Source: JAJPHI01 sp035541875 (lineage in GTDB: Bacteria; Desulfobacterota; Binatia; Binatales; Binataceae). From it: 64,000 bases of DNA. The stretch covers positions 62,001 to 126,000 of the forward strand of contig DATKML010000051.1 of NCBI GenBank assembly GCA_035541875.1, given 5' to 3'. Shown here one piece after another: positions 53,101 to 60,773 of this stretch (within the stretch, counting starts at the first letter, position 1; each line of letters begins with the position of its first letter). A program made the position numbers and the translations under genes. A model generated the notes under the pieces. That model made no database searches, was not told the origin of the DNA, and was given only the letters and a program-made list of their open reading frames with translations.

Positions 53101-53139
53101 AAAAAAAAGCCTGGTGCCCGCTTCCGCGAGACGCCAGAC
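53101..53139 (-). terminator. Intrinsic terminator in the leader of the aminotransferase-serA pair
   Basis: On the minus strand a 12 bp stem begins GTCTGG, closes with CCAGGC, and carries an inner CGC-GGAA-GCG GNRA tetraloop. Plus-strand limits of the arms are 53109-53139. A run of eight Ts (53101-53108) follows. It is the best-formed intrinsic terminator I find in the window. It lies between a putative promoter at about 53171-53202 and the aminotransferase ATG at 53079, with no gene between them, so it looks like an attenuator or the end of a short RNA. Confidence 0.75.
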
Positions 53140-53170
53140 CCAAATGCGAATTAAGGCCTATCAGCTAAGA

Positions 53171-53202
53171 ATTATGATGGAACAGGGGCATCGATGAGTC
53201 AA
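53171..53202 (-). promoter_or_regulatory. Putative sigma-70 promoter for the aminotransferase-serA transcript
   Basis: TTGACT (minus strand 53202-53197) is a good -35. A -10 could be CATAAT (53176-53171, 20 nt spacer) or the overlapping CATCAT (53179-53174, 17 nt spacer). Transcription would begin near 53165 and produce about 60 nt before the T8 terminator at 53101. No start codon lies in that short leader, so control by a leader peptide is not apparent. This is a by-eye assignment. Confidence 0.45.
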
Positions 53203-53267
53203 GCCGGGTTTTTCGAGCACTGGCACCCGCACCTCGTTGAATGAAAACACCCGCCCGTGCTTAAAGT

Positions 53268-54311
53268 GTGTCCTACGATATGGCGCTCGAATACGAGATT
53301 CGTGACGGCTCGCTCGTCTGGATTAAGAACCCCATCACCGGCGTGATCTCTTACGTCGTCGACGTGCGCGGCAAGAGCTTCGCGTTTACGCTCGGCGGAC
53401 GTGAAGAGCTGAATCCCACTCCGCCGCCGCCCGATACCAAAGCTCTGCAGCAGGCCGTTCGCGTATGCCCTTTTTGTCCGGGCAACGAGGAGCAGGCCCC
53501 GCCGGAGCTTTTACGTGTCACCCGCGACGAATTCCCCGGATGGAAAGGAGCGCCCATCCTTCCCGAGGCCAACTGGGTCGTACGAGTCTTCAATAATCTC
53601 TTTCCGCGGATTCCGGAGGGGCTTACCGGAGGCCGCAACGAGTCCTATATAGTTGTTGAAGACCCGCGCCACTTTCTCGATAGTCCGCGCTCGGTGAATG
53701 ATCTGATGTACACCGGCGTGCTCGGTGAGGAGCACTTTCTCCATCTGATCAAAACCGACGTCCATCTGATGGAACGGGTTTTCTCCAATCCCTCGATCCA
53801 CTCGGTAATCATCCGCAAGAACCAGGGCCGCGAGTCCGGCGCGTCGCAACCGCATCCTCATCAGCAGGTAATTGGATCGCCTCAGCCGCTGCCCGCCGTT
53901 GAAGCGGAAGCCCGAGCCGAGCGCGAAAATCCGACTCTCTGGCGCGATCTGATCAATCTGGTCGAAGAGATTGGTCTGCTAATCGAATGGCGCGATGGCG
54001 TCGTCAGCTACGCGAGCCCTGTCGGGGCGTTTCCGCGCAGCTACGACGTAGTGATGCCGGCATTTCGCGGGATGCTGACGGATCTATCATCGGAGCAACT
54101 GACCAATTTTGCACGCGCGATTTTCCGCATCCTGCATACGGTGGGCCCGCTGCCGCTGGATTACGAAATTCATCAGGGCGCGGGACTTCCGCTGCACGCG
54201 CATATCAATGGTCGGCTGTATCCTTACTCGAATGTCGCGGGCACGCTGAACCTGCCAAGCCAGTTGGTCCAGAACGTCACTGCTCTACGAAAAGCGCTGG
54301 CGCGGAGCTAA
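53268..54311 (+). CDS. Galactose-1-phosphate uridylyltransferase-like protein
   Basis: 347 aa HIT-superfamily nucleotidyl transferase, GTG 53268 or ATG 53280. The zinc pair is Cys67 and Cys70 in RVCPFCPGNEEQAPPE. The active site HPHQQ is at 196-200 (ASQPHPHQQVIG), with His198 the predicted uridylylated nucleophile. WVVRVFNNLFPRI and the late EIHQGAGLPLHAHINGRLYP are family segments. The last part resembles the GalT-like, archaeal-type group more than E. coli GalT, so a sugar-1-phosphate uridylyl or adenylyl transferase is safe but the exact sugar is not known. A hairpin contains its stop codon. It is divergent from the aminotransferase. Confidence 0.85.
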   Translation: MSYDMALEYEIRDGSLVWIKNPITGVISYVVDVRGKSFAFTLGGREELNPTPPPPDTKALQQAVRVCPFCPGNEEQAPPELLRVTRDEFPGWKGAPILPEANWVVRVFNNLFPRIPEGLTGGRNESYIVVEDPRHFLDSPRSVNDLMYTGVLGEEHFLHLIKTDVHLMERVFSNPSIHSVIIRKNQGRESGASQPHPHQQVIGSPQPLPAVEAEARAERENPTLWRDLINLVEEIGLLIEWRDGVVSYASPVGAFPRSYDVVMPAFRGMLTDLSSEQLTNFARAIFRILHTVGPLPLDYEIHQGAGLPLHAHINGRLYPYSNVAGTLNLPSQLVQNVTALRKALARS

Positions 54312-54322
54312 CTCCGCGCCAG
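54297..54322. terminator. Perfect 11 bp hairpin around the stop codon of the GalT-like gene
   Basis: The arms ctggcgcggag (54297-54307) and ctccgcgccag (54312-54322) flank the 4 nt loop ctaa, which contains the TAA stop (54309-54311). Only TTTCCCTCT follows, a weak T-tract. It lies between convergent genes (the TauD-type gene ends at 54347) and probably ends transcription in both directions. Ribosomes would mask the left arm at termination of translation. Confidence 0.65.
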
Positions 54323-54346
54323 TTTCCCTCTAGTCACTAGAACTTT

Positions 54347-55204
54347 TCAGTTAACGCCTGCTTCGCTGACGGGGTCGCCTGCGATCCGCGTATGCCACAT
54401 CACGCGCGGCTCCTTCATGTCCCAAGGCATCGCTCGATGAAGCAGACAGCGATTGTCCCAGATCACGACGTCGCCGGCCGACCAGTTGTGTCGATAGAGC
54501 CTCGGCGGGCGACACGCGAAATCCATCAGCTCCTGTAGAAGGCTCTCGGAGTCCTTGGGATCCATGTTCGGGATATTGTGTGCGTGCCGACCAATAACCA
54601 ATGATTTGCGACCAGTTTCGGGATGGACTTTGACGATCGGACGCAGCGGCACTGGTCCATCGTGAAAGCCGTACCCATTGTAATCGCTGCCTTTCCTGGG
54701 CGTATGCCCCAGCTTGGCTTGGCTGAAATAGAACGAATGATAGGCGGCGAGGTCCGCGATTTTGGCTCTTAGTACGTCATCGAGAGCATCGTAGGCTGCG
54801 CGCATATCGGCCCATTCGGTCTCTCCACCGGCAGCCGGAACTACGCGGGCACTGAAGACAGCGCCCTTGGCCTGCAACGGCATATAGGTGCTGTCACTGT
54901 GCCAACCCATATTGCCCTTGAGAACTTTTATGCGGTCGCTGTCCTCGGTTTCGGGGATAACAGTACCGTCGGCTTCGACGTTAGTGAGCCGCCCAAGCTC
55001 GAACTCCAGCTTCCCGAAGCGCTTGGCAAAGGCTGCCTGCTCCTCGCGGCTAAGATGCTGTTCCGGGAAGATGAGTAGTGCGTACTTTAACCACGTGTGG
55101 TATAGAGCCTGCCAGGATCCGTCGTCGAGAGACGCCAGTTTGATTCCTGTGATAACGGCTCCGAACGTGGCATCGACTGGTTCGGTATGGAATGGGCTCG
55201 CCAT
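54347..55204 (-). CDS. TauD/TfdA-family Fe(II)/2-oxoglutarate dioxygenase
   Basis: 285 aa. The iron site is His102-x-Asp104 (GWHSDSTYMPLQ), with the distal His in DNRCLLHRAMPWD near the C-terminus. WHTRIAGDP supplies the 2-oxoglutarate Arg region. VTGIKLASLDDGSWQALYHT style text at the start is typical of the family. Substrates range from taurine to chlorophenoxyacetates and alkyl sulfates, and cannot be fixed here. It is the last gene of a minus-strand series (LLM, NTF2, crotonase, GST), which looks degradative. The start is ATG 55204. Confidence 0.92.
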   Translation of the reverse strand: MASPFHTEPVDATFGAVITGIKLASLDDGSWQALYHTWLKYALLIFPEQHLSREEQAAFAKRFGKLEFELGRLTNVEADGTVIPETEDSDRIKVLKGNMGWHSDSTYMPLQAKGAVFSARVVPAAGGETEWADMRAAYDALDDVLRAKIADLAAYHSFYFSQAKLGHTPRKGSDYNGYGFHDGPVPLRPIVKVHPETGRKSLVIGRHAHNIPNMDPKDSESLLQELMDFACRPPRLYRHNWSAGDVVIWDNRCLLHRAMPWDMKEPRVMWHTRIAGDPVSEAGVN

Positions 55205-55245
55205 GCGACCTCCCGCTTAACTAATCTCCAGAGCTTCCGGCGCTA

Positions 55246-55890
55246 TTACAATCCGAGCATCTTGCGGGATGCTGCCACGGCTGCCGCGAACGACGGTCGC
55301 GCCAGAGTCTTATCGACGTACGCTGCGAGCTTCGGCCAACGCGCCGCGTCGACTTTCTCGCCCGAGATGACCAGGTTGGCGAACTGGGTGACGACGCTGA
55401 TATCGCCGATCGAAAAACGTCCGCCGACCAGACCTTCGCCACTGCCCAGCTGACCTTCGAGATAGTCATACATCGGAGGCAGATCCTCGGTCAGAGCCTG
55501 CTTCACTACGGCTTCGTCGGTCGGTGTCTTGAAGAGTCGTGGACCAACGATTCGCTGGCGGAAGATATTCGCGCCAATGATAGGGCCGAGACCTCCGTCG
55601 CCGTATTCCTCGAACCAGAGCGCACGCGCATAGTCACGGGCGTCGCTCGGGAGCAGTGACGGCGTCGGATGCGCCTTTTCGAGGTAGAGCAGGATTACGG
55701 ACGAATCCGCGATCGTTAAGTCGCCGTCCTGGTAGGCCGGGATGCGCCCGAGCGGGCTGATCTTTCGATAATCCGGGCCTGCCGCGAATGGATTAACTGG
55801 TTCCAGTTCGTGCGCGATACCCTTCTCCGCAAGGGAGACCATCACTTTACGAACAAAGGGGGAGACGGGCGCGCCATATAGTTTCGGCAT
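55246..55890 (-). CDS. Glutathione S-transferase family protein
   Basis: 214 aa. The thioredoxin-like N-terminal domain starts MPKLYGAPVSPFVRKVMVSL, with Ser10 at the theta/zeta-type catalytic position. PAYQDGDLTIADSSVILLYL is the glutathione-binding DSSVI motif. The helical C-terminal domain ends with LVGGRFSIGDISVVTQFAN and WPKLAAYVDKTLARPSFAAA. It likely conjugates glutathione or acts as a reductive dehalogenase or isomerase. It is on the same strand as a crotonase upstream and a dioxygenase downstream, with gaps of 41-57 nt. Confidence 0.92.
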   Translation of the reverse strand: MPKLYGAPVSPFVRKVMVSLAEKGIAHELEPVNPFAAGPDYRKISPLGRIPAYQDGDLTIADSSVILLYLEKAHPTPSLLPSDARDYARALWFEEYGDGGLGPIIGANIFRQRIVGPRLFKTPTDEAVVKQALTEDLPPMYDYLEGQLGSGEGLVGGRFSIGDISVVTQFANLVISGEKVDAARWPKLAAYVDKTLARPSFAAAVAASRKMLGL

Positions 55891-55947
55891 GTTTCGATTC
55901 CTTTCGATGTGACTAATCTGACCCGGTTAAACGGTTTGATGCTTTTA

Positions 55948-56718
55948 TTATTCGCCGGTCCAATTGGGCTTGCGCTTCTCGAGGAAGGCGCGGATACCCT
56001 CTTTTGCGTCCTTGCTCGCGCGAACCATCCGCCCCATCTCCAGGATATCCTCGTGATAGGCGTTGTTGGATTCGCTCATGTTGCGACGCAGGCTCTTCTT
56101 CATCGTGCGGAGCGATAGAGGTGCGTTCGCCGAAATCTTTTGCGCCAGTGCGACGGTGGCTTCTTCGAGCTTCGCGTTCGGAACGATCTCGTGCACCATG
56201 CCCATCGCGAGGGCGCGCTTCGCATCGACCGGTTCCGCCGTATAGATGATCTGTGCGGTGTTCGCCGCACCGATTACCTCGATCAGCTTGCGAATGAAGT
56301 CGTAGGGCACCAGTAGGCCTACGCGCGCGACGGTCATTCCCATCCGCAGGTCTTCGGCGCCAATCCGCAGATCGCAATGGAGCCCAAGCTCGCAACCACC
56401 CGCCAATGCCGAACCATGCATCGCAGCGATTGTCGGCACAGAGACGTTCTCCAGCTTGTGGAACACGCGCTCGATTCCGACCGGACTATGCCCGCCCTCG
56501 AGCTTCTCTGCCTCCGCCAAATCGAGCCCCGAGCAGAAGCTGCCGCCGTTGCCGCGGATAATCGCGGCGCGGATCTCCTTGTCGTTCTCGATTGTGACGA
56601 TCGCGTCGTCGAGTGCCCGCAGCATCGCCTCGTTCAACGCGTTGCGCTTCTCGGGACGATTCAGCGTGATAATCGCGTAATTTTGTTTGCGCTCTAGCGT
56701 GAGCACTTCCCCAGCCAT
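55948..56718 (-). CDS. Enoyl-CoA hydratase/isomerase family protein (one catalytic Glu missing)
   Basis: 256 aa crotonase from ATG 56718, with GGGAG 8 nt upstream; the frame also opens at 56733. ITLNRPEKRNALNEAML and RGNGGSFCSGLDLAEAEKL (CoA and oxyanion hole) are normal. GSALAGGCELGLHCDLRI keeps the first catalytic Glu (rat Glu144 position). The second (Glu164 position, normally in FGQPE) is replaced: MGMTVARVGLLVPYDF. Such enzymes are often isomerases, hydrolases or dehydrating variants rather than plain hydratases. It is one of three such paralogues in 6 kb. Confidence 0.9.
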   Translation of the reverse strand: MAGEVLTLERKQNYAIITLNRPEKRNALNEAMLRALDDAIVTIENDKEIRAAIIRGNGGSFCSGLDLAEAEKLEGGHSPVGIERVFHKLENVSVPTIAAMHGSALAGGCELGLHCDLRIGAEDLRMGMTVARVGLLVPYDFIRKLIEVIGAANTAQIIYTAEPVDAKRALAMGMVHEIVPNAKLEEATVALAQKISANAPLSLRTMKKSLRRNMSESNNAYHEDILEMGRMVRASKDAKEGIRAFLEKRKPNWTGE

Positions 56719-56888
56719 CAAAAACTCTCCCAAATCTCAGTTGGTTAGTTTAATGCTTGTCATTCCCGCGCGTTTTCATTGTCTGGCGCACGGGGCATCC
56801 CGGAATGAGGGCTCTTCGCGCGGTAGCCAAGCGCGAAGGGCGACAGAAGGACTCCGTTTGGATCGAATCGGCTGCTTACTATACTTCT

Positions 56889-57281
56889 CTACCGTCCGAA
56901 AGCAGACGTGACCATCTCGGTATCGAGATATTCGTTAATCTCTTTGATCTTGCCGTCGATCACCTTGAAGACCAGACAATAAATATTGTTGTAAGGGTTC
57001 CCCGTCTTGGTCTTACGGCCAGTCGCGTGCTGCTGCACGACGACGTAATCGCCTTCCGCGATCACATTGTCGACGTGGCTCTGGCCCATGCTCTCCAGCT
57101 CGCTGGTAATTGGCTTGAGGAGCTTGTCGACGATCTCCTTCTTTCCGTTCATGACCAGCGAGTATTTGGTGCTGCCCTGGATCGTCCAGCGCACGTCTTC
57201 GGCCATCGTCGCCAGCATCTCGTCGAGACTCTTGGCCGCACCCATCTTGCGAACTACTTCTTTATTTTCTGCAACGCCCAT
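56889..57281 (-). CDS. NTF2/SnoaL-like ketosteroid isomerase-related protein (cytoplasmic)
   Basis: 130 aa, no signal peptide. MGVAENKEVVRKMGAAKSLD is the first helical part. VRWTIQGSTKYSLVMNGKKE, DNVIAEGDYVVVQQHATGRK and YNNIYCLVFKVIDGKIKEIN, then EYLDTEMV, follow the SnoaL-type arrangement (including the C-terminal EYxDT motif). It is distinct from the secreted pair at 12422 and 15168. It lies 155 nt upstream of the crotonase at 55948 on the same strand. Its role could be a small-substrate isomerase or hydrolase. A GGAGG-type site (GCGGAGGCAATT) precedes the start. Confidence 0.85.
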   Translation of the reverse strand: MGVAENKEVVRKMGAAKSLDEMLATMAEDVRWTIQGSTKYSLVMNGKKEIVDKLLKPITSELESMGQSHVDNVIAEGDYVVVQQHATGRKTKTGNPYNNIYCLVFKVIDGKIKEINEYLDTEMVTSAFGR

Positions 57282-57443
57282 CGTAATTGCCTCCGCTTAA
57301 TCTTGGCCAGACTCGCATCGAGGCGCGCCGTTTTGCAAACGCCTGCGATACCCGGCCGATACCTATAACGCGAACGATACCTTAACCGCCTCCGAGCTTT
57401 TCTTGCTCTGCCCTTCGATCAACGCCTCACGATTTCCCGAGGC

Positions 57444-58472
57444 TTAGCGAAAGGCCGGGATAATCTTCTTCGTGAAAAGCTCCAGATGGGGTTGTACCCA
57501 ACGCGTGGGAAGCCCGGGCGGCAAGGTCCACGAATAGTAATGCGTCAGCGGAACGGAACTCGCATACTCGCGAATCATCTTTATGCACGTGTCGACATCG
57601 TGGACCTGAAGAATGCCGGTTTCGCGCAGATGAGCGCGGTCGCGGAGGTGCGGAAAGGCGACCGGATCGCCGGACTTGACCATCCAACGGGAGTAGTCAT
57701 TAACCTGGTGGATGACGTGGTCGGCGGCCTCGTTCCACGTCTTCTCAGGATCGTTCGAAGGAAGCAGCCAGAAATGGCCCCCGGCCAAGCGGATATTGTC
57801 AGTCGGCTTATGCAACTTCTGTAATTCCTGCACCAGCTGCTGATACGCTGCCGCGAGCGGTCCGACACCGATAAAACCATCGGCGTATTTCGCCGTCCGA
57901 CGAATAGCCGGCGGCGTAAAGCCACCAACCCAGATCGGGGGTCGCGGCTTTTGAATCGGCTCCGGCGTGAGACGGGCATGGTTCACTTCGAAATACTTGC
58001 CTTTGTAGGTGACTGTCTCGCCTTCCCATAGGCGGCGAATGATTTCGAGGCCTTCGTTGGTCCGACCGCCGCGCTCCTTGCGCGCAATCGCGAAACTTTC
58101 GAATTCATCAACGTGATAGCCGGTGCCAACGCCCAACTCGAAGCGCCCCCCCGAGATTACATCGACCGTGGCCGCATCTTCAGCCAACCGCACCGGGTTA
58201 TGGAACGGCAGCAGCATCACGGCGGTGCCGATGCGGATAGTCTTGGTCCGCGCAGCGATCGCTGCCGCAATAGGTAACAGCGCCGGCGAATAGCCATCCT
58301 CGATGAAGTGATGCTCGGAAAGCCAGACGTCATCGAAGCCATGCTGCTCGCCCCAAGCGATCTGGTCGAGGATTTCGTTGTAGAGTCGATCGAACGGCTG
58401 CTTCCATTGCGGCGGATTGCGGAAGTCGTACCAGAGACCGAAACGAAGCTTCGCAGATGTGCCTGCGCTCAT
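57444..58472 (-). CDS. LLM-class flavin-dependent oxidoreductase
   Basis: 342 aa luciferase-like TIM-barrel enzyme. It starts MSAGTSAKLRFGLWYDFRNP. FDDVWLSEHHFIEDGYSPA carries EHH. RIGTAVMLLPFHNPVRLAED and DVISGGRFELGVGTGYHVDE form the flavin-phosphate part, and RPPIWVGGFTPPAIRRTAKY comes later. It resembles the alkanal or nitrilotriacetate monooxygenase-like group in layout. Two crotonases flank it on the same strand (58670 and 55948). It lies 197 nt downstream of the first of these. Cofactor and substrate are unknown. Confidence 0.9.
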   Translation of the reverse strand: MSAGTSAKLRFGLWYDFRNPPQWKQPFDRLYNEILDQIAWGEQHGFDDVWLSEHHFIEDGYSPALLPIAAAIAARTKTIRIGTAVMLLPFHNPVRLAEDAATVDVISGGRFELGVGTGYHVDEFESFAIARKERGGRTNEGLEIIRRLWEGETVTYKGKYFEVNHARLTPEPIQKPRPPIWVGGFTPPAIRRTAKYADGFIGVGPLAAAYQQLVQELQKLHKPTDNIRLAGGHFWLLPSNDPEKTWNEAADHVIHQVNDYSRWMVKSGDPVAFPHLRDRAHLRETGILQVHDVDTCIKMIREYASSVPLTHYYSWTLPPGLPTRWVQPHLELFTKKIIPAFR

Positions 58473-58669
58473 ATTGTTGTTTCCTCTTCTCTCTTTAATT
58501 CTAGTTACCTACGAAGCCTTCAGCTAAAGCCGTTCAACGTCCAGACACCGGCCCTATAGCCGTTGCCGATAAGGCCACGACAACCCCCTGAAGCGCTATC
58601 CTGGAGACTTCCCTCGCAGCTCTCCGCTAGGCACAATCGAGGTTTAGCAGCGAGATTGCCGCAGTCGTC
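58473..58669. other. Intergenic region between LLM oxidoreductase and crotonase genes
   Basis: 197 nt on the minus-strand path. I see no frame with protein-like sequence and no clear promoter pair. A purine-rich GAGAGAAGAGGAAACAACAA stretch just before the LLM start (58472) would serve as a ribosome-binding site. Confidence 0.4.
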
Positions 58670-59434
58670 TTATTCGCCTTTCCAAACCGGCTTGCGCTTT
58701 TCGAGAAAGGCGCGAACGCCCTCTTTTGCATCATTGCTGGTCCGGACTTTCATCCCCAGCTCGTCGAGGTCCTTATGCTCAACCTCGAACGCCGTGCTCA
58801 TCACACGTGCGATCGTCTGCTTCATCGCACGGACCGAGAGCGGCGCGTTCCCTGCGATCTTGGTCGCCCAGGCTGTCGCCGCAGCTCCCAATTCCGCATC
58901 GGGAACGACTTTGTGCACCAGTCCCATCTCACGCGCCCGAGCGGTATCGACGGGATCGGCTAGATAGAGAATTTCGGCGGCGTTAGCCGGTCCGATCGTC
59001 TCGATAAATTTACGGAAGATCCAGTAGGTCGGCAGATAGCCGATACGCGCCGGCGTCATGCCGAGGCGCGCGCTCGATGCGGCGATACGCAGGTCACAGA
59101 AGAGCGACATCACCAGCCCACCAGTCAGTGCCTGACCATGGATAGCGGCGATCGTCGGCACCGGGCAGGAACCAAGGCGCTGGATGATCTTATCGAACGG
59201 AATACCGCCAGGACCGGTCTGCTCCAGGTCGCGCAGGTCGAGCCCCGAGCAGAAGTCGCGTCCCTCGGCTCGGATTATCACCGCACGGATCGCTTTATCG
59301 TTCTCGACCGAGCCAAAGGCTGCGTCGAGCCCCTCGATCATCGCGCGATTAAGCGCGTTGCGCTTCTCGGGACGGTTCAATGTGAGGGTCAGATAATTTT
59401 CCGCGCGTTCGACTTTTACTACTTCATCCGCCAT
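58670..59434 (-). CDS. Enoyl-CoA hydratase/isomerase family protein (both catalytic Glu missing)
   Basis: 254 aa from ATG 59434 (frame opens at 59467). LTLNRPEKRNALNRAMIEGL and IRAEGRDFCSGLDLRDLEQ are the CoA-binding and oxyanion segments. At the first Glu position the sequence is GGLVMSLFCDLRI, with Val instead of Glu; at the second it is LGMTPARIGYLPTYW with no Glu. A simple enoyl hydratase is therefore unlikely. Related paralogues lie at 55948 and 60774. The C-terminal KEGVRAFLEKRKPVWKGE is shared with the other two and suggests a common family. Chemistry unknown. Confidence 0.88.
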   Translation of the reverse strand: MADEVVKVERAENYLTLTLNRPEKRNALNRAMIEGLDAAFGSVENDKAIRAVIIRAEGRDFCSGLDLRDLEQTGPGGIPFDKIIQRLGSCPVPTIAAIHGQALTGGLVMSLFCDLRIAASSARLGMTPARIGYLPTYWIFRKFIETIGPANAAEILYLADPVDTARAREMGLVHKVVPDAELGAAATAWATKIAGNAPLSVRAMKQTIARVMSTAFEVEHKDLDELGMKVRTSNDAKEGVRAFLEKRKPVWKGE

Positions 59435-59546
59435 GGCAATACCTGCGTGATTTGAGTTATGGCGCACAATCGCACGACAGCCACGATTCCATCAAGGCGT
59501 CCCTTCAAATGCGAATCTCCAGCACGATCGTGTAACCTTGCGAGCG

Positions 59547-60458
59547 ATGCCGCCGCCCTACCGCTTTGAGCTGTCTCTCGTCGGGCCGATCGATTTTCCG
59601 GCTTCGCTGGAGATATTCCGCCGCTCAGGCGACGATCTGCTCGATCGTTGGGACGGCAGGTGGCTACTGCGCACGATCCGCGTCGGCATGCGATCCATTC
59701 CCTACGCCTTTCGCCCGAACGAGGACCTTGAAAAGCCCTGTCTCTCGGTCGTGATCGAGGATAGCGCCGACGAAGCGCCGGTGACCGAAACGATCACGCA
59801 ATCGCTGCGACCGCTATCGGCAGCCTTTCAGCAGCTATCCACGACCGATCCTGCGATCGGACGCCTCGCGGATTTGCATCGCGGGTTACGCCCAATATTG
59901 CATCCGGAGCTGCTCGTGGCACTGATCCGAGCGATCAGTGCGCAACAGGTTAATCTGCGCTGGGCCGCCACTGTGCGACGGCGACTCGCGGAGCGCTTCG
60001 GCGATGCGCACGAAATCGACGGTCGTCTCGTCTATAGCCTGAATCCAGAGCGCCTCGCGTCGCTGAAAGTCGCCGATATCCGCGAGCTGCAATTCACCAC
60101 GCGCAAGGCTGAGTACGTGATCAACGTCGCTCGTGCGATGACCGAGGGTCTCACTATCGAACGTCTGCGAGCGATGACCGATGACGAGGTTATCGCCGCG
60201 ATCACGGCTGTTCGTGGACTCGGCCTATGGAGCGCCGAGTGGACGCTCGCTCGCACGCTTGGTCGCCCGCGCGTATCGGCAGGCGATCTCGGCGTCCGCA
60301 AGGCGGTCGGCAAAGTCTATTTCGAGGGCCGGATGCCGTCGCCTGACGAGGTTCGCCAAGCGACGGCCCATTGGGGCGATGCGTCCGCGTTCGCGCAGGA
60401 ATTCCTGCTCCACGCGCAGCATCTGAGAACATTACCTAACGCCCCACCAGTTCCCTAA
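59547..60458 (+). CDS. DNA-3-methyladenine glycosylase, AlkA/HhH-GPD type
   Basis: 303 aa from ATG 59547; a TTG at 59538 is in frame. It excises alkylated bases. After an AlkA-like N-terminal beta domain, the HhH-GPD part has LIRAISAQQVNLRWAATVRR (134 onwards), the helix-hairpin-helix VRGLGLWSAEWTLARTLG (about 222-239) and the catalytic Asp247 in RPRVSAGDLGVRKAVG. No Ada-type domain or iron-sulfur cysteines are present. It is the second alkylation-repair gene in the window after ogt at 301, but they are not linked. It is divergent from the crotonase at 58670. Confidence 0.93.
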   Translation: MPPPYRFELSLVGPIDFPASLEIFRRSGDDLLDRWDGRWLLRTIRVGMRSIPYAFRPNEDLEKPCLSVVIEDSADEAPVTETITQSLRPLSAAFQQLSTTDPAIGRLADLHRGLRPILHPELLVALIRAISAQQVNLRWAATVRRRLAERFGDAHEIDGRLVYSLNPERLASLKVADIRELQFTTRKAEYVINVARAMTEGLTIERLRAMTDDEVIAAITAVRGLGLWSAEWTLARTLGRPRVSAGDLGVRKAVGKVYFEGRMPSPDEVRQATAHWGDASAFAQEFLLHAQHLRTLPNAPPVP

Positions 60459-60511
60459 AGAAAGGGCGCCAAAAATCGTGTGATCAGAGGCTCATTCGCT
60501 ATCCATGCAAA

Positions 60512-60769
60512 TTAGCTTCGTCGCCAGCCCTCGCCTCTGCTTTCTGCACTCGCAGCGTACCGAGGCATATCAGCGAGTGCTTGCTCGAACGCGCTTCTTA
60601 GCTCCGATTGGCTGAAGCCATTATCCCAGAGCTCCGTCATCAGCGTGTTTATAATCGAATCCTACGCATTTAATGCGTAGAGATTGCTACGACTGAGTTC
60701 GAGGAATTCATGAGCGAAAGCCCATGCGGCGTCATCAGCACGACCTTCCCAAGGGATATCCTCTTCCAC
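60512..60769 (-). pseudogene. Small reading frame interrupted by an in-frame amber codon
   Basis: A GTG at 60769, four bases after the stop of the upstream crotonase gene, opens a frame of 35 codons (VEEDIPWEGRADDAAWAFAH, then EFLELSRSNLYALNA) that ends at TAG 60664-60662. The same frame continues without another stop for 49 codons (DSIINTLMTELWDNGFSQSE to GEGWRRS) to TAA at 60512. Both halves have an acidic, helical look and compatible composition, so they read as one 85-residue product split by one nonsense codon. The second half could also start at ATG 60640. It could be a recent pseudogene, a read-through gene, or two small proteins. No family recognised. Confidence 0.5.
60662..60680. repeat. 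Perfect 19 bp palindrome (9+1+9) over the amber codon
   Basis: The sequence ctacgcatt-t-aatgcgtag is an exact inverted repeat. The amber codon of the small frame on the minus strand is its last three bases. As RNA it could fold as a 7 bp stem with a 5 nt loop. It could be a protein-binding site or a stem-loop; there is no T-tract to make it an intrinsic terminator. Confidence 0.75.
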
Positions 60770-60773
60770 GTCC

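Noticed and set aside
57424..57443. Short inverted repeat after the LLM gene at 57444
   Set aside because: Only about five to six base pairs and no T-run. Too weak to call a terminator.
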